This document shows positions 25,085 to 33,085 of a stretch of 64,000 nt of DNA, one piece after another. Position 1 is the first letter of the stretch; every line of letters begins with the position of its first letter. The position numbers and the translations under genes are program-made. Where the stretch lies: positions 211,541-275,540 of the forward strand of contig NZ_JADMLG010000009.1 of NCBI RefSeq assembly GCF_015674855.1. Direction: 5' to 3'. Source of the DNA: Nocardia bovistercoris (GTDB taxonomy: Bacteria > Actinomycetota > Actinomycetes > Mycobacteriales > Mycobacteriaceae). The notes below the pieces were generated by a model. It saw only the letters and a program-made list of their open reading frames with translations. It did no database searches and had not been told where the DNA came from.

Positions 25085-25600
25085 ATGACCAAACCCGGCG
25101 ATTCCGACGAGTGGTGGAAGCAGTACGGCGGCCAAGGCGTGTCGCCGGAGTCCGGCGCGCAGAGCTCGGTCCCGCAGTACCCGACCCCCGAACCGTCCGG
25201 GTATCCCTCCGCCCCGCAATATCCGCAACAGCCGCAACAGTCGCAGCCGCAATATCCGCAGCAGCCGTCGCAGCCCCAGTACCAGCAGCCGTATCCGCAG
25301 CAGCCGTCGCAGCCGAACTACGGCTACCAGCAGCCGCCCGGATATCAGCCCTACGGCCAGCCGCTCGCGCAGGGCACCAACGGTTTGGCCATCGGCGCGC
25401 TGGTCTCCTCGCTGATCGGGTTGTGCACGTGCAGTATCGGTTCGATCGTCGGCATCATCCTCGGCGTGATCGCCCTGAATCAGCTGAAGGAACGTCCCGG
25501 CCAGGAGGGGCGCGGGATGGCGTTGTCGGGCATCTGGGTGGGCGCGGGCGGAATCGTCGCGTGGATCATCTATGTGGCGGTCATCCTCGCCACCAGTTAG
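25085..25600 (+). CDS. DUF4190-type membrane protein with Pro/Gln/Tyr-rich N-terminus
   Basis: A 171-residue protein. Residues 1-95 are low-complexity repeats of PQYPQQPSQ type; residues 100-170 hold two membrane helices (GLAIGALVSSLIGLCTCSIGSIVGIILGVIALNQLK and GIWVGAGGIVAWIIYVAVILA) linked by a short loop, the DUF4190 layout. The role is unknown. It is convergent with a second protein of the same style (RDD family, Gln/Tyr/Gly-rich N-terminus), and a strong hairpin separates them. Confidence 0.8.
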   Translation: MTKPGDSDEWWKQYGGQGVSPESGAQSSVPQYPTPEPSGYPSAPQYPQQPQQSQPQYPQQPSQPQYQQPYPQQPSQPNYGYQQPPGYQPYGQPLAQGTNGLAIGALVSSLIGLCTCSIGSIVGIILGVIALNQLKERPGQEGRGMALSGIWVGAGGIVAWIIYVAVILATS

Positions 25601-25627
25601 GGCCGCGCGAACTCTCCAGGCACGACA

Positions 25628-25660
25628 AAAGGGGCGCCCCCGATGTGGGAGCGCCCCTTT
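25628..25660. terminator. Bidirectional terminator
   Basis: AAAGGGGCGC and GCGCCCCTTT form a perfect 10-bp stem between two convergent genes, with A-run and T-run flanks on both strands. Confidence 0.88.
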
Positions 25661-25677
25661 CGTGACAGGTCGGAACC

Positions 25678-26367
25678 TCAGGAGACCTTGACGACCTGGG
25701 TGCCGCCTGCGAACTTGTCGTGCCAGCCCTGCTTGTTGGGGTCCTGCGAGATGGTGATGATGATGTAGATCATCAGACCGAGGGTGACGAAACCGCCGAC
25801 GCAGGGAATGAGGTTCGCGGCGAGGAACGCGTTGCGCTTGAACGACACCTCGGGGGTGAGGGTCGCCGCGCCCGAGGGCGGGAGCACCTTGAGGCCGAGG
25901 ATCTTCTTGCCGAGGGTCTGGCCCTGGGTGACCTCGAGTGCGACGAAGTAGCCGAGCAGCGCGAGCGCGCCGACGAAGCTGATCGCGATCTGCAGCACGA
26001 ACGAGTTCACCACCTGCGCCAGGATGATGAACACGATGTTGACGATCAGGCCGTCGATGATGCGCGCGCCGATGCGGGTGCCGAGATCGGCCGGGACGCC
26101 GCCGCCCGGTGCGCCGTAACCGCCGCCCTGCTGGCCGTACTGATCCTGCCCGTACTGCGGCTGACCGTACTGCTGCTGCGGCTGGCCGTACTGCTGTTGC
26201 CCACCGTATTGCTGCTGTCCGCCGTACTGTTGCTGGCCGTATTGCGGCGGCTGCTGTCCGTACTGGCCGCCCTGCTGCGGGTACTGCTGTCCACCCTGCG
26301 GGTAGGGCTGGCCGTACGGCTGCCCGCCCTGGGGATTCTGATTGGGGTCGTAGCCACCGCTAGTCAT
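25678..26367 (-). CDS. RDD-family membrane protein with Gln/Tyr/Gly-rich N-terminus
   Basis: A 229-residue protein. Residues 1-90 are repeats of QQQYGGQ and QPYGQ type; the RDD domain follows (DLGTRIGARIIDGLIVNIVFIIL, then GQTLGKKILGLKVL, then SFKRNAFLAANLIPCVGGFVTLGLMIYIIITI) with three to four membrane helices and the Arg, Asp, Asp residues that name the family. The ending GWHDKFAGGTQVVKV is typical. The function is not known; a role in transport or envelope assembly is often suggested. Confidence 0.88.
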   Translation of the reverse strand: MTSGGYDPNQNPQGGQPYGQPYPQGGQQYPQQGGQYGQQPPQYGQQQYGGQQQYGGQQQYGQPQQQYGQPQYGQDQYGQQGGGYGAPGGGVPADLGTRIGARIIDGLIVNIVFIILAQVVNSFVLQIAISFVGALALLGYFVALEVTQGQTLGKKILGLKVLPPSGAATLTPEVSFKRNAFLAANLIPCVGGFVTLGLMIYIIITISQDPNKQGWHDKFAGGTQVVKVS

Positions 26368-26421
26368 AGTGTGTCGTCCTCGTCGTGATCAGTAGATCAG
26401 TAGATCGGTCGACTGCGTACG

Positions 26422-27351
26422 TTACGGACATCGGCTCGGTTGCAACAACCTATTCCCGTCGAAGGTCAACGGCTGTCGCGGCAAACCGGACGGATCGAAG
26501 TGCTCCGACAACTGTGTCGGTGTTCTCGCGCTATCGCTGATCGACCGGCACAGGGCGCTGACCACCGCTTCCACGGTGTCGCCGCCCGCCAACCGATCGG
26601 CGAGGGTGACCGATCCGTCCCTTTTCGCCAACCGCTGTCCGGCCGCGTTGAGCACCAGTGGCACGTGGGCATATTCCGGAATCGGCAGGCCGAGCAAGGT
26701 GCACAGATATGCCTGGCGCGGGGTGGAGGCGAGGAGGTCGTCGCCGCGGACCACCTGGTCTACGCCCTGCGCGGCGTCGTCGACCACGACCGCGAGGTTG
26801 TAGGCGGGCATGCCGTCGCCGCGGCGCAACACCACGTCGTCGACGAGGCCGCGATATCCGCCGTGCAGCCGATCGATGATCTCGAATTCGCCGACGTCGG
26901 CGCGCAGTCGCAGCGCGGCGGGGCGACCGGCGGCGATGTGGTCGGCGCGGGCGGCGGCGGTCAGGGTGCGGCAGGTGCCGGGGTAGGCGCCCATCGGTCC
27001 GTGCGGCGCGGTCGTGGCCTGTTGGATCTCGCGGCGGGTGCAGAAACATTCGTAGGTGCGGCCGGATTCGGTGAGGCGGTCGATGGCGGCGCGGTAGTGC
27101 TCGAGGCGTTCGCTCTGTCGCACGAGGGGTCCGTCCCAGTCGAGTCCGATGGCCGCGAGATCGGCGAGCTGGCGTTGTTCGGCGCCGGGACGGACGCGAT
27201 CGAGGTCATCGACTCGCATCAGGAAGCGTCGTCCGGTGGTGCGGGCGAACACCCATGCCAGCAGGGCGGTGCGGAGATTGCCGAGGTGCAGGTCGCCGGA
27301 GGGGCTCGGGGCGTAGCGGCCCGCGCCGCCGGGTTCGGACACGGCTGTCAT
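26422..27351 (-). CDS. gluQRS: Glutamyl-Q tRNA(Asp) synthetase
   Basis: A 309-residue paralogue of glutamyl-tRNA synthetase lacking the anticodon-binding domain. It attaches glutamate to queuosine at position 34 of tRNA-Asp. The HIGH-like motif is APSPSGDLHLGNLRTALLAW, the zinc site is CFCTRREI with YPGTCR, and the KMSKS-like loop is RLAKRDGS. The start codon overlaps the stop of the upstream DUF309 gene (ATGA at 27348-27351). With tgt and the precursor transporter nearby, this window holds three steps of queuosine metabolism. Confidence 0.92.
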   Translation of the reverse strand: MTAVSEPGGAGRYAPSPSGDLHLGNLRTALLAWVFARTTGRRFLMRVDDLDRVRPGAEQRQLADLAAIGLDWDGPLVRQSERLEHYRAAIDRLTESGRTYECFCTRREIQQATTAPHGPMGAYPGTCRTLTAAARADHIAAGRPAALRLRADVGEFEIIDRLHGGYRGLVDDVVLRRGDGMPAYNLAVVVDDAAQGVDQVVRGDDLLASTPRQAYLCTLLGLPIPEYAHVPLVLNAAGQRLAKRDGSVTLADRLAGGDTVEAVVSALCRSISDSARTPTQLSEHFDPSGLPRQPLTFDGNRLLQPSRCP

Positions 27352-27851
27352 GGTAGGTCGGGGCCGGCGGGTTCGGTCAGGCGCGGCTTCAGCTCGTCGG
27401 GACTGATGGGGGTGTCCGCGTCGAGTGCGTTCAGCAGGGCTTCGGCACGGGCGACGAGTCCGGAGCGGTCGATGCCGTAGGGGAGGGCGTCGTCGTCGCC
27501 CGCGTAGCGGTCCAGACGGGTGACCGCGCGAGTGAGCAGGGTCCGCGCCCCCTTCTTATTCCCGCGCTGGATGTGGGTGAGCCCCACCGCGTATTGCGCC
27601 AACCCCTGCCACAGCATCCTTTCGGCGAACGGTCCGTTCTTCCATGCGGACTCGAGTACCTCGTGCGCGTTGAAGGCCAAACCGTCGTCCAGCAGTTGCT
27701 GGGCGAAGGTCAAGGTTTGCTGGGGTGGCAGATCGAGGTCATCCGGGATGCGCGGGACGCCGACGCTACCGCGCGGTAGGGGTCGCCCGAAGCGATCGCG
27801 CGGACGCGGGTTAAGGGCGCGACCTGCCTCGTCGCGGGGACGTTCGACCAT
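27348..27851 (-). CDS. DUF309 protein, translationally coupled to gluQ
   Basis: A 167-residue protein. The core is FAQQLLDDGLAFNAHEVLESAWKNGPFAERMLWQGLAQYAVGLTHIQRGNKKGARTLLTRAVTRL, the DUF309 helical repeat with the FNAHEVLE and GLAQ-AVG--H--RGN blocks. The N-terminus is basic and proline-rich (MVERPRDEAGRALNPRPRDRFGRPLPRG). ATG at 27851 is chosen because the recognisable protein begins there. Its stop overlaps the gluQ start by four bases, hinting at a link to tRNA metabolism, but no activity is known. Confidence 0.85.
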   Translation of the reverse strand: MVERPRDEAGRALNPRPRDRFGRPLPRGSVGVPRIPDDLDLPPQQTLTFAQQLLDDGLAFNAHEVLESAWKNGPFAERMLWQGLAQYAVGLTHIQRGNKKGARTLLTRAVTRLDRYAGDDDALPYGIDRSGLVARAEALLNALDADTPISPDELKPRLTEPAGPDLP

Positions 27852-28273
27852 GTACCCATCATCCACAACGGGTCGGGCCGGTGTCGCGTACGTGCCCCGG
27901 CGTAAGGGGAATTGACGGATCACAGACCAATCACGCCACTTGTGAAGCTGCGGCGTGCAAGACTCGCGGTGAATGGACGATGGATGCCCGGCAATGTCTC
28001 CGCTATCGCATATCTTCGCAAGATTGGCAAATATCATGATCGAATAAACCGGGGGTCGGCAAACTATCGGCGGACCTGCTACTGTTTAGCTCGGGGGTTG
28101 CCCCCGCGAGGTGTATTCGCCTCGGCCACCGTGCGATTGGGACGCACCGTGAAAGTCGCGCGCTACCGCTAGGCGCACCACGGGTATTCGGCGCTTCCGG
28201 TCGAATATCGGTGCTGGTTACAGCGATGTCCGAATTATTTCTCGTATCTCGACGCAGCAAAGGAGCATGTGCC
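27852..28273. other. Intergenic region, AT-richer than its surroundings
   Basis: A 422-base gap between the divergent DUF309 and DUF397 genes. It contains patches such as CATATCTTCGCAAGATTGGCAAATATCATGATCG (positions 28009-28042) whose composition is clearly lower in GC than flanking genes, and short frames with no recognisable protein. Promoters for both flanking genes are probably here, but I cannot place them with confidence. Confidence 0.4.
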
Positions 28274-28483
28274 GTGGAGGTTGATTTGACGGGTGCGGTG
28301 TGGCGCAAGAGCGTGCACAGCGGCCCCGATGGAAACTGCGTGGCGGTCGCAAATCTTCGAGACGGCAATGTCGCCGTTCGCGACACCAAAGACAAAGAGC
28401 AAGGCCGGGTGCTCGCGTTCACCCCGAATGAATGGGATGCGTTTCTCACGGGGATAGTGGCGGGCGAGTTCGGGCGCGCCTGA
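28274..28483 (+). CDS. DUF397 protein, orphan
   Basis: A 69-residue protein of the DUF397 family: VEVDLTGAVWRKSVHSGPDG, CVAVANL, VAVRDTKD and LAFTPNEWDAFL are all family marks. GTG at 28274 is chosen because AGGAG lies eight bases before it and the family usually starts two to four residues before the DLTG-xWRKS motif; an ATG at 28226 would add 16 unrelated residues. DUF397 genes normally accompany an XRE-type regulator in Streptomyces and Nocardia; no such partner is adjacent here. Confidence 0.82.
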   Translation: MEVDLTGAVWRKSVHSGPDGNCVAVANLRDGNVAVRDTKDKEQGRVLAFTPNEWDAFLTGIVAGEFGRA

Positions 28484-28673
28484 TTCGGGTCGCCGGAGTC
28501 GGTCAGCACGGGTCCCGCGCCGTAACGGCTCGGGGCCTTCGCGTGTACCGCGGATGATGTGAACTACTGCACGGCAAGCTTTTTCGGGCGGTGGCCGAGA
28601 TCGGTCGCGGACTTCGGTGCGCGACCGTGGACGCGGTGCATGCCGCGTTCGCGGGGAGGATATCGTCGCCACT

Positions 28674-30059
28674 GTGATCGAGCGTCGCCTGCGAATGAGT
28701 CGGATCGCGCCACCGGACGCGACCGTGTACTGGTTGTCCCGGCGCACCCGCAATGATGTGTTCCTGCTCTACGGATTCTCCGACCGCGGTGTGCCCACCT
28801 CCGAACTGCGTAAATCGGTCGTCGAACGTAGTGCGCGCATCCCGGATCTCAGTGTCCGACTGCGCCCGACTCCGGGTGATCTCGACTATCCGCGCTGGAT
28901 TCCCTGCGAATTCCAGGCCGAGCAGTTCCTCGAACATCCGGCAACGCGCTGGAGCGAGGTGCTCGACACCCTTGCCGAATTACTCGACACCGGCGTCGAA
29001 GCCACCGTCCGGCCGTGGCGAATACATGTGTTTCGCGGTATCACCGAAGCGCCCCGGCGAACCGACCCGGACGAACCAACCACGGTCGTGGCACTTCAGA
29101 TATCGCACGCACTGGTGGACGGAAAACGATCATCGGCAATCGCGCGCACGTTGTTCGCGCCCGGCGATGGTGACCGGTCCGACGGACAGCACGAGACCGA
29201 CGCGTGGTCACGGTGGTATTCCGTCACAGACGCGACCGTGGGCCTACTGCGATACCCCTTCCGAGTCGCACAGACCGTCGTGCGCGGTGTCGGTGCGTTC
29301 CGCGCGCAGCGAGCACTGGCGAAGGCGACGGCGGCCGGATCGGTACCGGAACCCGGACCTGGCTTCCCGCCCACCATCCTGAATCGTGCCGAGACGCCGG
29401 AAGTCTCGGGTCACCTGATACGGACCATCGTGCTCGATACACAGGCGCTGCGCGTCGAAGGGCGCACGATCACCGTTCTCGTCCTCACCGCCGTCTCGAT
29501 GGCGCTCGCCGAATACCTCGACAGCCGAGGCGAATCCGTCGACCGGCTCGGCGCACAAGTGCCCGTGGCCGTACCCCTCACCTCGGCCCGCAACGGCTAC
29601 CGCAGCACCGGAGTCGACCTGCACATCGACGAACCCGACCTGTCGCGCCGCGCCGACCGCATCGCCGCCGACCTCACCGCCCGCCGAACCCGCGCCGCCC
29701 ATCCGCTGCTCGGCGCCCAAGACCGAGTCACAGCCGTCACCCCCGCGCGGACACTGCGCAACGACATCGACCGCCACATTCTCGACACCCCCGACAGCAT
29801 CACCGGCCACACGGTCGTCTCCAGCGTCGACCGCGGCCCTGCCGACCTCGAATTCGGCGGACCGGTGTTGTTCACCGGAGGATTCCCGGCCATCGGCTCG
29901 GTCATGCGCCTCACCCACGGGGTCTACGGACTCGGCGACACCGTCACCGTCTGCGTACACGCCGATCCGGGCGTCCTTCCCGATCTCGATGGTTACGTTG
30001 ACATGCTGCGCGCCGCCCTCGAGCGGGTGCGTGGCATCGCGCCCGGTGGTGTCGGGTAG
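28674..30059 (+). CDS. WS/DGAT-like acyltransferase with modified active-site motif
   Basis: A 461-residue protein resembling wax ester synthase/diacylglycerol acyltransferases, which esterify acyl-CoA to alcohols or diacylglycerol in storage-lipid synthesis. The active-site motif HHxxxDG appears as SHALVDGK (about residue 147), keeping the catalytic second His and the Asp but with Ser for the first His. Later blocks (AQVPVAVPLTSARNGY, TGHTVVSSVDRGPADLEFGG, LTHGVYGLGDTVTVCVHADPGV) match the C-terminal domain. The start is uncertain: GTG at 28674 or ATG at 28695. Substrate specificity cannot be read from sequence; a phthiocerol-type or other acyltransferase of the same fold is an alternative. 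Confidence 0.7.
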   Translation: MIERRLRMSRIAPPDATVYWLSRRTRNDVFLLYGFSDRGVPTSELRKSVVERSARIPDLSVRLRPTPGDLDYPRWIPCEFQAEQFLEHPATRWSEVLDTLAELLDTGVEATVRPWRIHVFRGITEAPRRTDPDEPTTVVALQISHALVDGKRSSAIARTLFAPGDGDRSDGQHETDAWSRWYSVTDATVGLLRYPFRVAQTVVRGVGAFRAQRALAKATAAGSVPEPGPGFPPTILNRAETPEVSGHLIRTIVLDTQALRVEGRTITVLVLTAVSMALAEYLDSRGESVDRLGAQVPVAVPLTSARNGYRSTGVDLHIDEPDLSRRADRIAADLTARRTRAAHPLLGAQDRVTAVTPARTLRNDIDRHILDTPDSITGHTVVSSVDRGPADLEFGGPVLFTGGFPAIGSVMRLTHGVYGLGDTVTVCVHADPGVLPDLDGYVDMLRAALERVRGIAPGGVG

Positions 30060-30230
30060 GTCGCGCGGGTGGTCCGGTAGTGCGCGCGGCCAACGAACTG
30101 GGCCATCGAGTCCGGTGGTGTCGGGGTCGCATCACGCGGTCTCTCGAGTGAGTCGGGTAGTGCGAGTCGTGTGCACGGCGAGCGTGTCCGCGGTAGGCGG
30201 CGCGGGGCGGACTCGGCGCGTGCGCTCGGT

Positions 30231-31073
30231 TCAGGAGAAGCGGTCGAGGAGTCGGGCGTTCAGGTCGCGCAGGTAGTCGTGACCGTACGCGCCGTTCTCC
30301 AGGTTCTCGATCAGGGTGACGGGGAGGTCCTGATCGATGTCGGCGCAGCGGGACCCGGCGGCGAGCGCGATGGTGGCGACGGTATCGACGTCTCCGGTCC
30401 ATGCCACCGAGCTGCGCAGGATCTCGCTCATTGCGGTGCCGGTGGACAGTGAAGTGAGCGCCGCACGGACGCTCATCCACCCCTTGGATCCGACCTTGCC
30501 CCGCCACGGTCTCGCCCATTCGGGACCGAGATGCGAAGCGACCCAGGCGGGCAGGTCACGCACCGGCCCGAGGCCGCGGTGGCAGTAGTGCACGGCGAGT
30601 GCCGCGGCCTGGGCCGCGGCGATGCCGTCGGGTGTGTCATGGGTGATGCGCGCCTGCGTGTGGGTGTACCGCAACACCTCGTCGACGGTCGGCAGCAGCC
30701 CGATCGGCCCCGCACGCATGGCCGCGCCACTCTTGTCGCTGGCCGGGACGATCCCGGCCAGCAGTTCGGAGCCGGTACTGACGGTGCCGAGAAACTCCTG
30801 GAACCGCCGCGCGTAACCGTCGCGCGGGTCACGTCGGTAGGCGCGCACGAAGTATTCGGCCAGCCGATCACGATCCCACGGCTCATCCGAGACAAGCAGC
30901 TCCGCCACCGCGAGAGTCATCTGAGTGTCATCGGTATAAGCGCCCGGCAGCACCCCGAGATGCGTCGGATGCTGCACATAAGCACCGAGCGTGTTGTGCT
31001 CGGCAACGAACCCCGGCTCCGCATACTCGAATCCCGCCCCGTAAGCATCACCCACCGCAAGCTCGACCAACAT
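30231..31073 (-). CDS. ADP-ribosylglycohydrolase family protein
   Basis: A 280-residue all-helical hydrolase. The metal-binding motifs are all present: GDAYGAGFEY near the N-terminus, YTDDTQMTLAVAELL (about residues 46-60) and WTGDVDTVATIALAAGS near the C-terminus. The family removes ADP-ribose from proteins or DNA, or cleaves related compounds. ATG at 31073 follows GGGAGGAA at a good distance. No ADP-ribosyltransferase is beside it, so the substrate is unknown. Confidence 0.88.
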   Translation of the reverse strand: MLVELAVGDAYGAGFEYAEPGFVAEHNTLGAYVQHPTHLGVLPGAYTDDTQMTLAVAELLVSDEPWDRDRLAEYFVRAYRRDPRDGYARRFQEFLGTVSTGSELLAGIVPASDKSGAAMRAGPIGLLPTVDEVLRYTHTQARITHDTPDGIAAAQAAALAVHYCHRGLGPVRDLPAWVASHLGPEWARPWRGKVGSKGWMSVRAALTSLSTGTAMSEILRSSVAWTGDVDTVATIALAAGSRCADIDQDLPVTLIENLENGAYGHDYLRDLNARLLDRFS

Positions 31074-31371
31074 GCCCCGTTCCTCCCATCCGCGACCCCG
31101 GTGAGTATGCCACCGAAACACCCCGCCGCGAACCTAATTGGGTAGCTGTACCTTCGGGTCGCGTCGTGTCCGCCATTCTCAGCCCAACACATCCACCGGG
31201 TAGCCCACCGAAATCCCCCGCATCCTGCTATTTCCCACCGACCACCCCGAGATCCCGCTCCGACCCGCCCCGAAGTCAATAGTGAAACGGCAATGTACTG
31301 GTTGGCTGATTCCCCACCCGCCATCTAGTGTGAAAGCTCGTTCACAGCGTTGTACACCAAGGAGTTTCGGT

Positions 31372-31698
31372 ATGGGTATTCGTGTTCTGTCCGCCGGTTT
31401 CGCGGTAACGGCCGCCGCCGGGTTGACCATCCTGGCCGGCGGCGTCGCCGCGGCCGACCACCAGAGCGAGGCCCAGCTCCGCACCCAGGTCGAAGCGGCC
31501 TGCGCGGCCATCGGCGGCACCTACCCCCAGAACTACTTCCACGTCCCCGGCCAGTTCGCGGGCAAGGCAGGCTGCCTGATGCCCGACGGCCGCTACGTCC
31601 AGGTGAACCTCCCCGACGGCACCGAATGCACCAAGGACGCGGGCTTCGGCGTCTGGGTCCGCGGCACCGTTCGCAACGGCGAATGTCTCGACGCCTGA
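31372..31698 (+). CDS. Small secreted protein with four cysteines
   Basis: A 108-residue protein with a Sec signal peptide (MGIRVLSAGFAVTAAAGLTILAGGVAAA, cut near AAA-DH). The mature part has four Cys (AACAAIGG, AGCLMPDG, TECTKDAG, GECLDA), enough for two disulfides, and a GYVQV-like strand (DGRYVQVNLPDG). AAGGAG lies eight bases before the ATG. The family is not recognised beyond small exported actinobacterial proteins. A terminator follows. Confidence 0.75.
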   Translation: MGIRVLSAGFAVTAAAGLTILAGGVAAADHQSEAQLRTQVEAACAAIGGTYPQNYFHVPGQFAGKAGCLMPDGRYVQVNLPDGTECTKDAGFGVWVRGTVRNGECLDA

Positions 31699-31716
31699 CC
31701 CTGGACTCAACGCACG

Positions 31717-31752
31717 AAGGCTCGGTGGGCACCCCTGTCCCCACCGAGCCTT
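31717..31752 (+). terminator. Rho-independent-type terminator
   Basis: AAGGCTCGGTGGG pairs with CCCACCGAGCCTT (13 bp) across a ten-base loop, followed by TCGGCTTT, just after the small secreted protein gene. Confidence 0.85.
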
Positions 31753-31790
31753 TCGGCTTTCTCGGCGCGTTCGGAATTGCCATCTTGTCT

Positions 31791-31822
31791 ATAGGATGAA
31801 TGCTATATAGCATCGATCCTAT
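31791..31822. promoter_or_regulatory. Nested palindromic operator of the toxin-antitoxin operon
   Basis: A perfect 14-base palindrome ATGCTATATAGCAT (31800-31813) is enclosed, after two spacer bases on each side, by the inverted pair ATAGGAT (31791-31797) and ATCCTAT (31816-31822). The 32-base element lies immediately before the toxin start and contains TATA-rich promoter-like sequence. It is the obvious binding site for the XRE antitoxin encoded downstream. Confidence 0.75.
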
Positions 31823-31826
31823 GGGG

Positions 31827-32191
31827 ATGTATTCGATCGAGATCGAACCAGAGGTGGCCGAGTGGTTGCGGTCGCTTTCGGATCGAGACTTCGGTCGGGT
31901 GGATCAATATGTAGGCATGCTCGCCGAGCAGGCCGAGACGCTGAGTGAACCGTGGTCTCGGAGCCTTGTGACGGATTGCGGGAGCTGCGTTTCCACTTGC
32001 ATCCGCTGGAGATGCGCATTACCTACTGGCTCGCCCCCGCCAGGCGAGTGGTGCTGCTGACAGTCTTTCGCAAGACGCGAATGCGGGAAATCTCGGAAGT
32101 CGATCGTGCGAAAGTGCTGCGGAAGGTGTGTGAAGCGGAGCATGAGCACGCTCGAGTCGGCTTCGACAGAAAAGTGAGGAACGATGTCTGA
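31827..32191 (+). pseudogene. HigB/Gp49-like toxin, frameshifted
   Basis: Two overlapping frames make one phage-Gp49/HigB-type toxin. The first (from ATG 31827) reads MYSIEIEPEVAEWLRSLSDR and continues to LSEPWSRSL; the second continues DGLRELRFHLHPLEMRITYW and on through LLTVFRKTRMREISEVDRA to a stop at 32191. The join lies near 31967-31972 (CTTGTGACGGA), where one missing G would turn CTT-GGT-GAC-GGA into the observed sequence. Unshifted, the first frame ends at 32060 with an unrelated tail. The full-length toxin would overlap the antitoxin start by eight bases, the normal arrangement. A sequencing error is possible. Confidence 0.78.
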
Positions 32192-32495
32192 ACACGAGTC
32201 GATGGACGAAGTGCGTCGTGAGCGGTTCAGCCGGCCTGGCTTCGACAGTGCCGAGTACTACGCGGGCCGCGAAGAGGCGAAGCTCGCGATCGAGTTCGCC
32301 AACGCGATCCGTGAACGCAGGCTGGAGCTCGGGCTGACGCAAACGCAACTTGCTTTACGTGCTGGACTGCGCCAACCCGATGTCTCCCGGTTGGAGTCCG
32401 GTGGGGGGACGCCGACCATCGGCATGCTGGAGCGATTGGCGCATGCCCTCGAACTGCGGTTTGTTGCTCGGTTCGAGAAGCCGGACGCGGCATAG
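32184..32495 (+). CDS. XRE-family antitoxin (HigA-like)
   Basis: A 103-residue protein with a C-terminal helix-turn-helix (AIRERRLELGLTQTQLALRAGLRQPDVSRLESGGGTPTIGMLERLAHAL) and an N-terminal part that probably contacts the toxin. It starts inside the toxin gene (ATG at 32184). It is intact while its toxin is frameshifted, and it should bind the nested palindrome upstream of the operon. Confidence 0.88.
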   Translation: MSEHESMDEVRRERFSRPGFDSAEYYAGREEAKLAIEFANAIRERRLELGLTQTQLALRAGLRQPDVSRLESGGGTPTIGMLERLAHALELRFVARFEKPDAA

Positions 32496-32557
32496 GGGCA
32501 CTGCCTTGCGGATGGCGGGCTCTACTCGTTTCATCGGTCGGGACGTTCACGCATGCG

Positions 32558-32600
32558 AAAATGCCCCTGACCAGCAATTGATGTCTGGTCAGGGGCATTT
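32558..32600. terminator. Bidirectional terminator at tRNA-Ser(GGA)
   Basis: AAATGCCCCTGACCAG and CTGGTCAGGGGCATTT form a 16-bp perfect stem with a ten-base loop. On the minus strand it lies four bases beyond the tRNA 3' end and is followed by a T-run; on the plus strand it closes the toxin-antitoxin unit. Confidence 0.88.
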
Positions 32601-32604
32601 GCCG

Positions 32605-32692
32605 TGGCGGAGGATAGGGGATTTGAACCCCTGAGGGCGTTAACCCAACCCGCGTTCCAGGCGAGCGCCATAGGCCACTAGGCGAATCCTCC
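32605..32692 (-). tRNA. tRNA-Ser (anticodon GGA)
   Basis: On the minus strand the acceptor arms GGAGGAT and ATCCTCC pair over seven bases, with discriminator G and encoded CCA. The anticodon loop CTGGAAC gives anticodon GGA. A long variable arm and the T-loop GGTTCAAATCC fit a class II serine tRNA of 88 bases. Confidence 0.96.
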
Positions 32693-32823
32693 GTGGAGCA
32701 GCATAGCGGGATGTGGCGGTGAGATGCCAAACCGGGGTGGGGGTGGTGGGGGTGAGCTGGGCGGATGGAGTGTCGGGTGGGGGGTTGTCCGCGGGGGTGG
32801 GAGGACCGGCTACACTGGCCGAC

Positions 32824-32909
32824 GGATCCCGCGCGGCGCGCATCCTGTGAACTCCCCCAGGGCCGGAAGGCAGCAAGGGTCAACGGGCTCTGCCGGGTGC
32901 GCGGGGTCC
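32824..32909 (+). ncRNA. ffs: Signal recognition particle RNA (4.5S-type)
   Basis: The ends GGATCCCGCGC and GCGCGGGGTCC pair (one G-U). The apical domain contains the invariant Ffh-binding core, seen as GGCCGGAAGGCAGCAAGGGT with the GGAA tetraloop, and the asymmetric loop bases. It directs Ffh-dependent membrane targeting. The order tRNA-Ser, ffs, aminotransferase, dnaX recalls mycobacteria. End points are approximate to a few bases. Confidence 0.93.
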
Positions 32910-33085
32910 CCTTTCGTTCCACCGGCCATCGGGCTCCTCCGACGGTAGGCGGCCTTCCCCGCTCCGCGTGACTCGCACACGGGCGCGGTGGCGGGGGTAA
33001 CGTGAGCGGCGGTCCGCCGGTGGTCCTCCGACCTCGGTCGGATGTCGATATACGCCCCCTTCGCTGCTTCGAAAGGCTGCTCAGG

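Noticed and set aside
27912..28172. An 86-codon plus-strand frame in the gap between DUF309 and DUF397
   Set aside because: No ribosome site, no recognisable motif and composition typical of non-coding DNA.
31967..31972. Programmed -1 frameshift in the HigB-like toxin
   Set aside because: The shift has the right direction for -1 slippage, but no slippery heptamer or downstream pseudoknot is visible at the join, so mutation or sequencing error is more likely.
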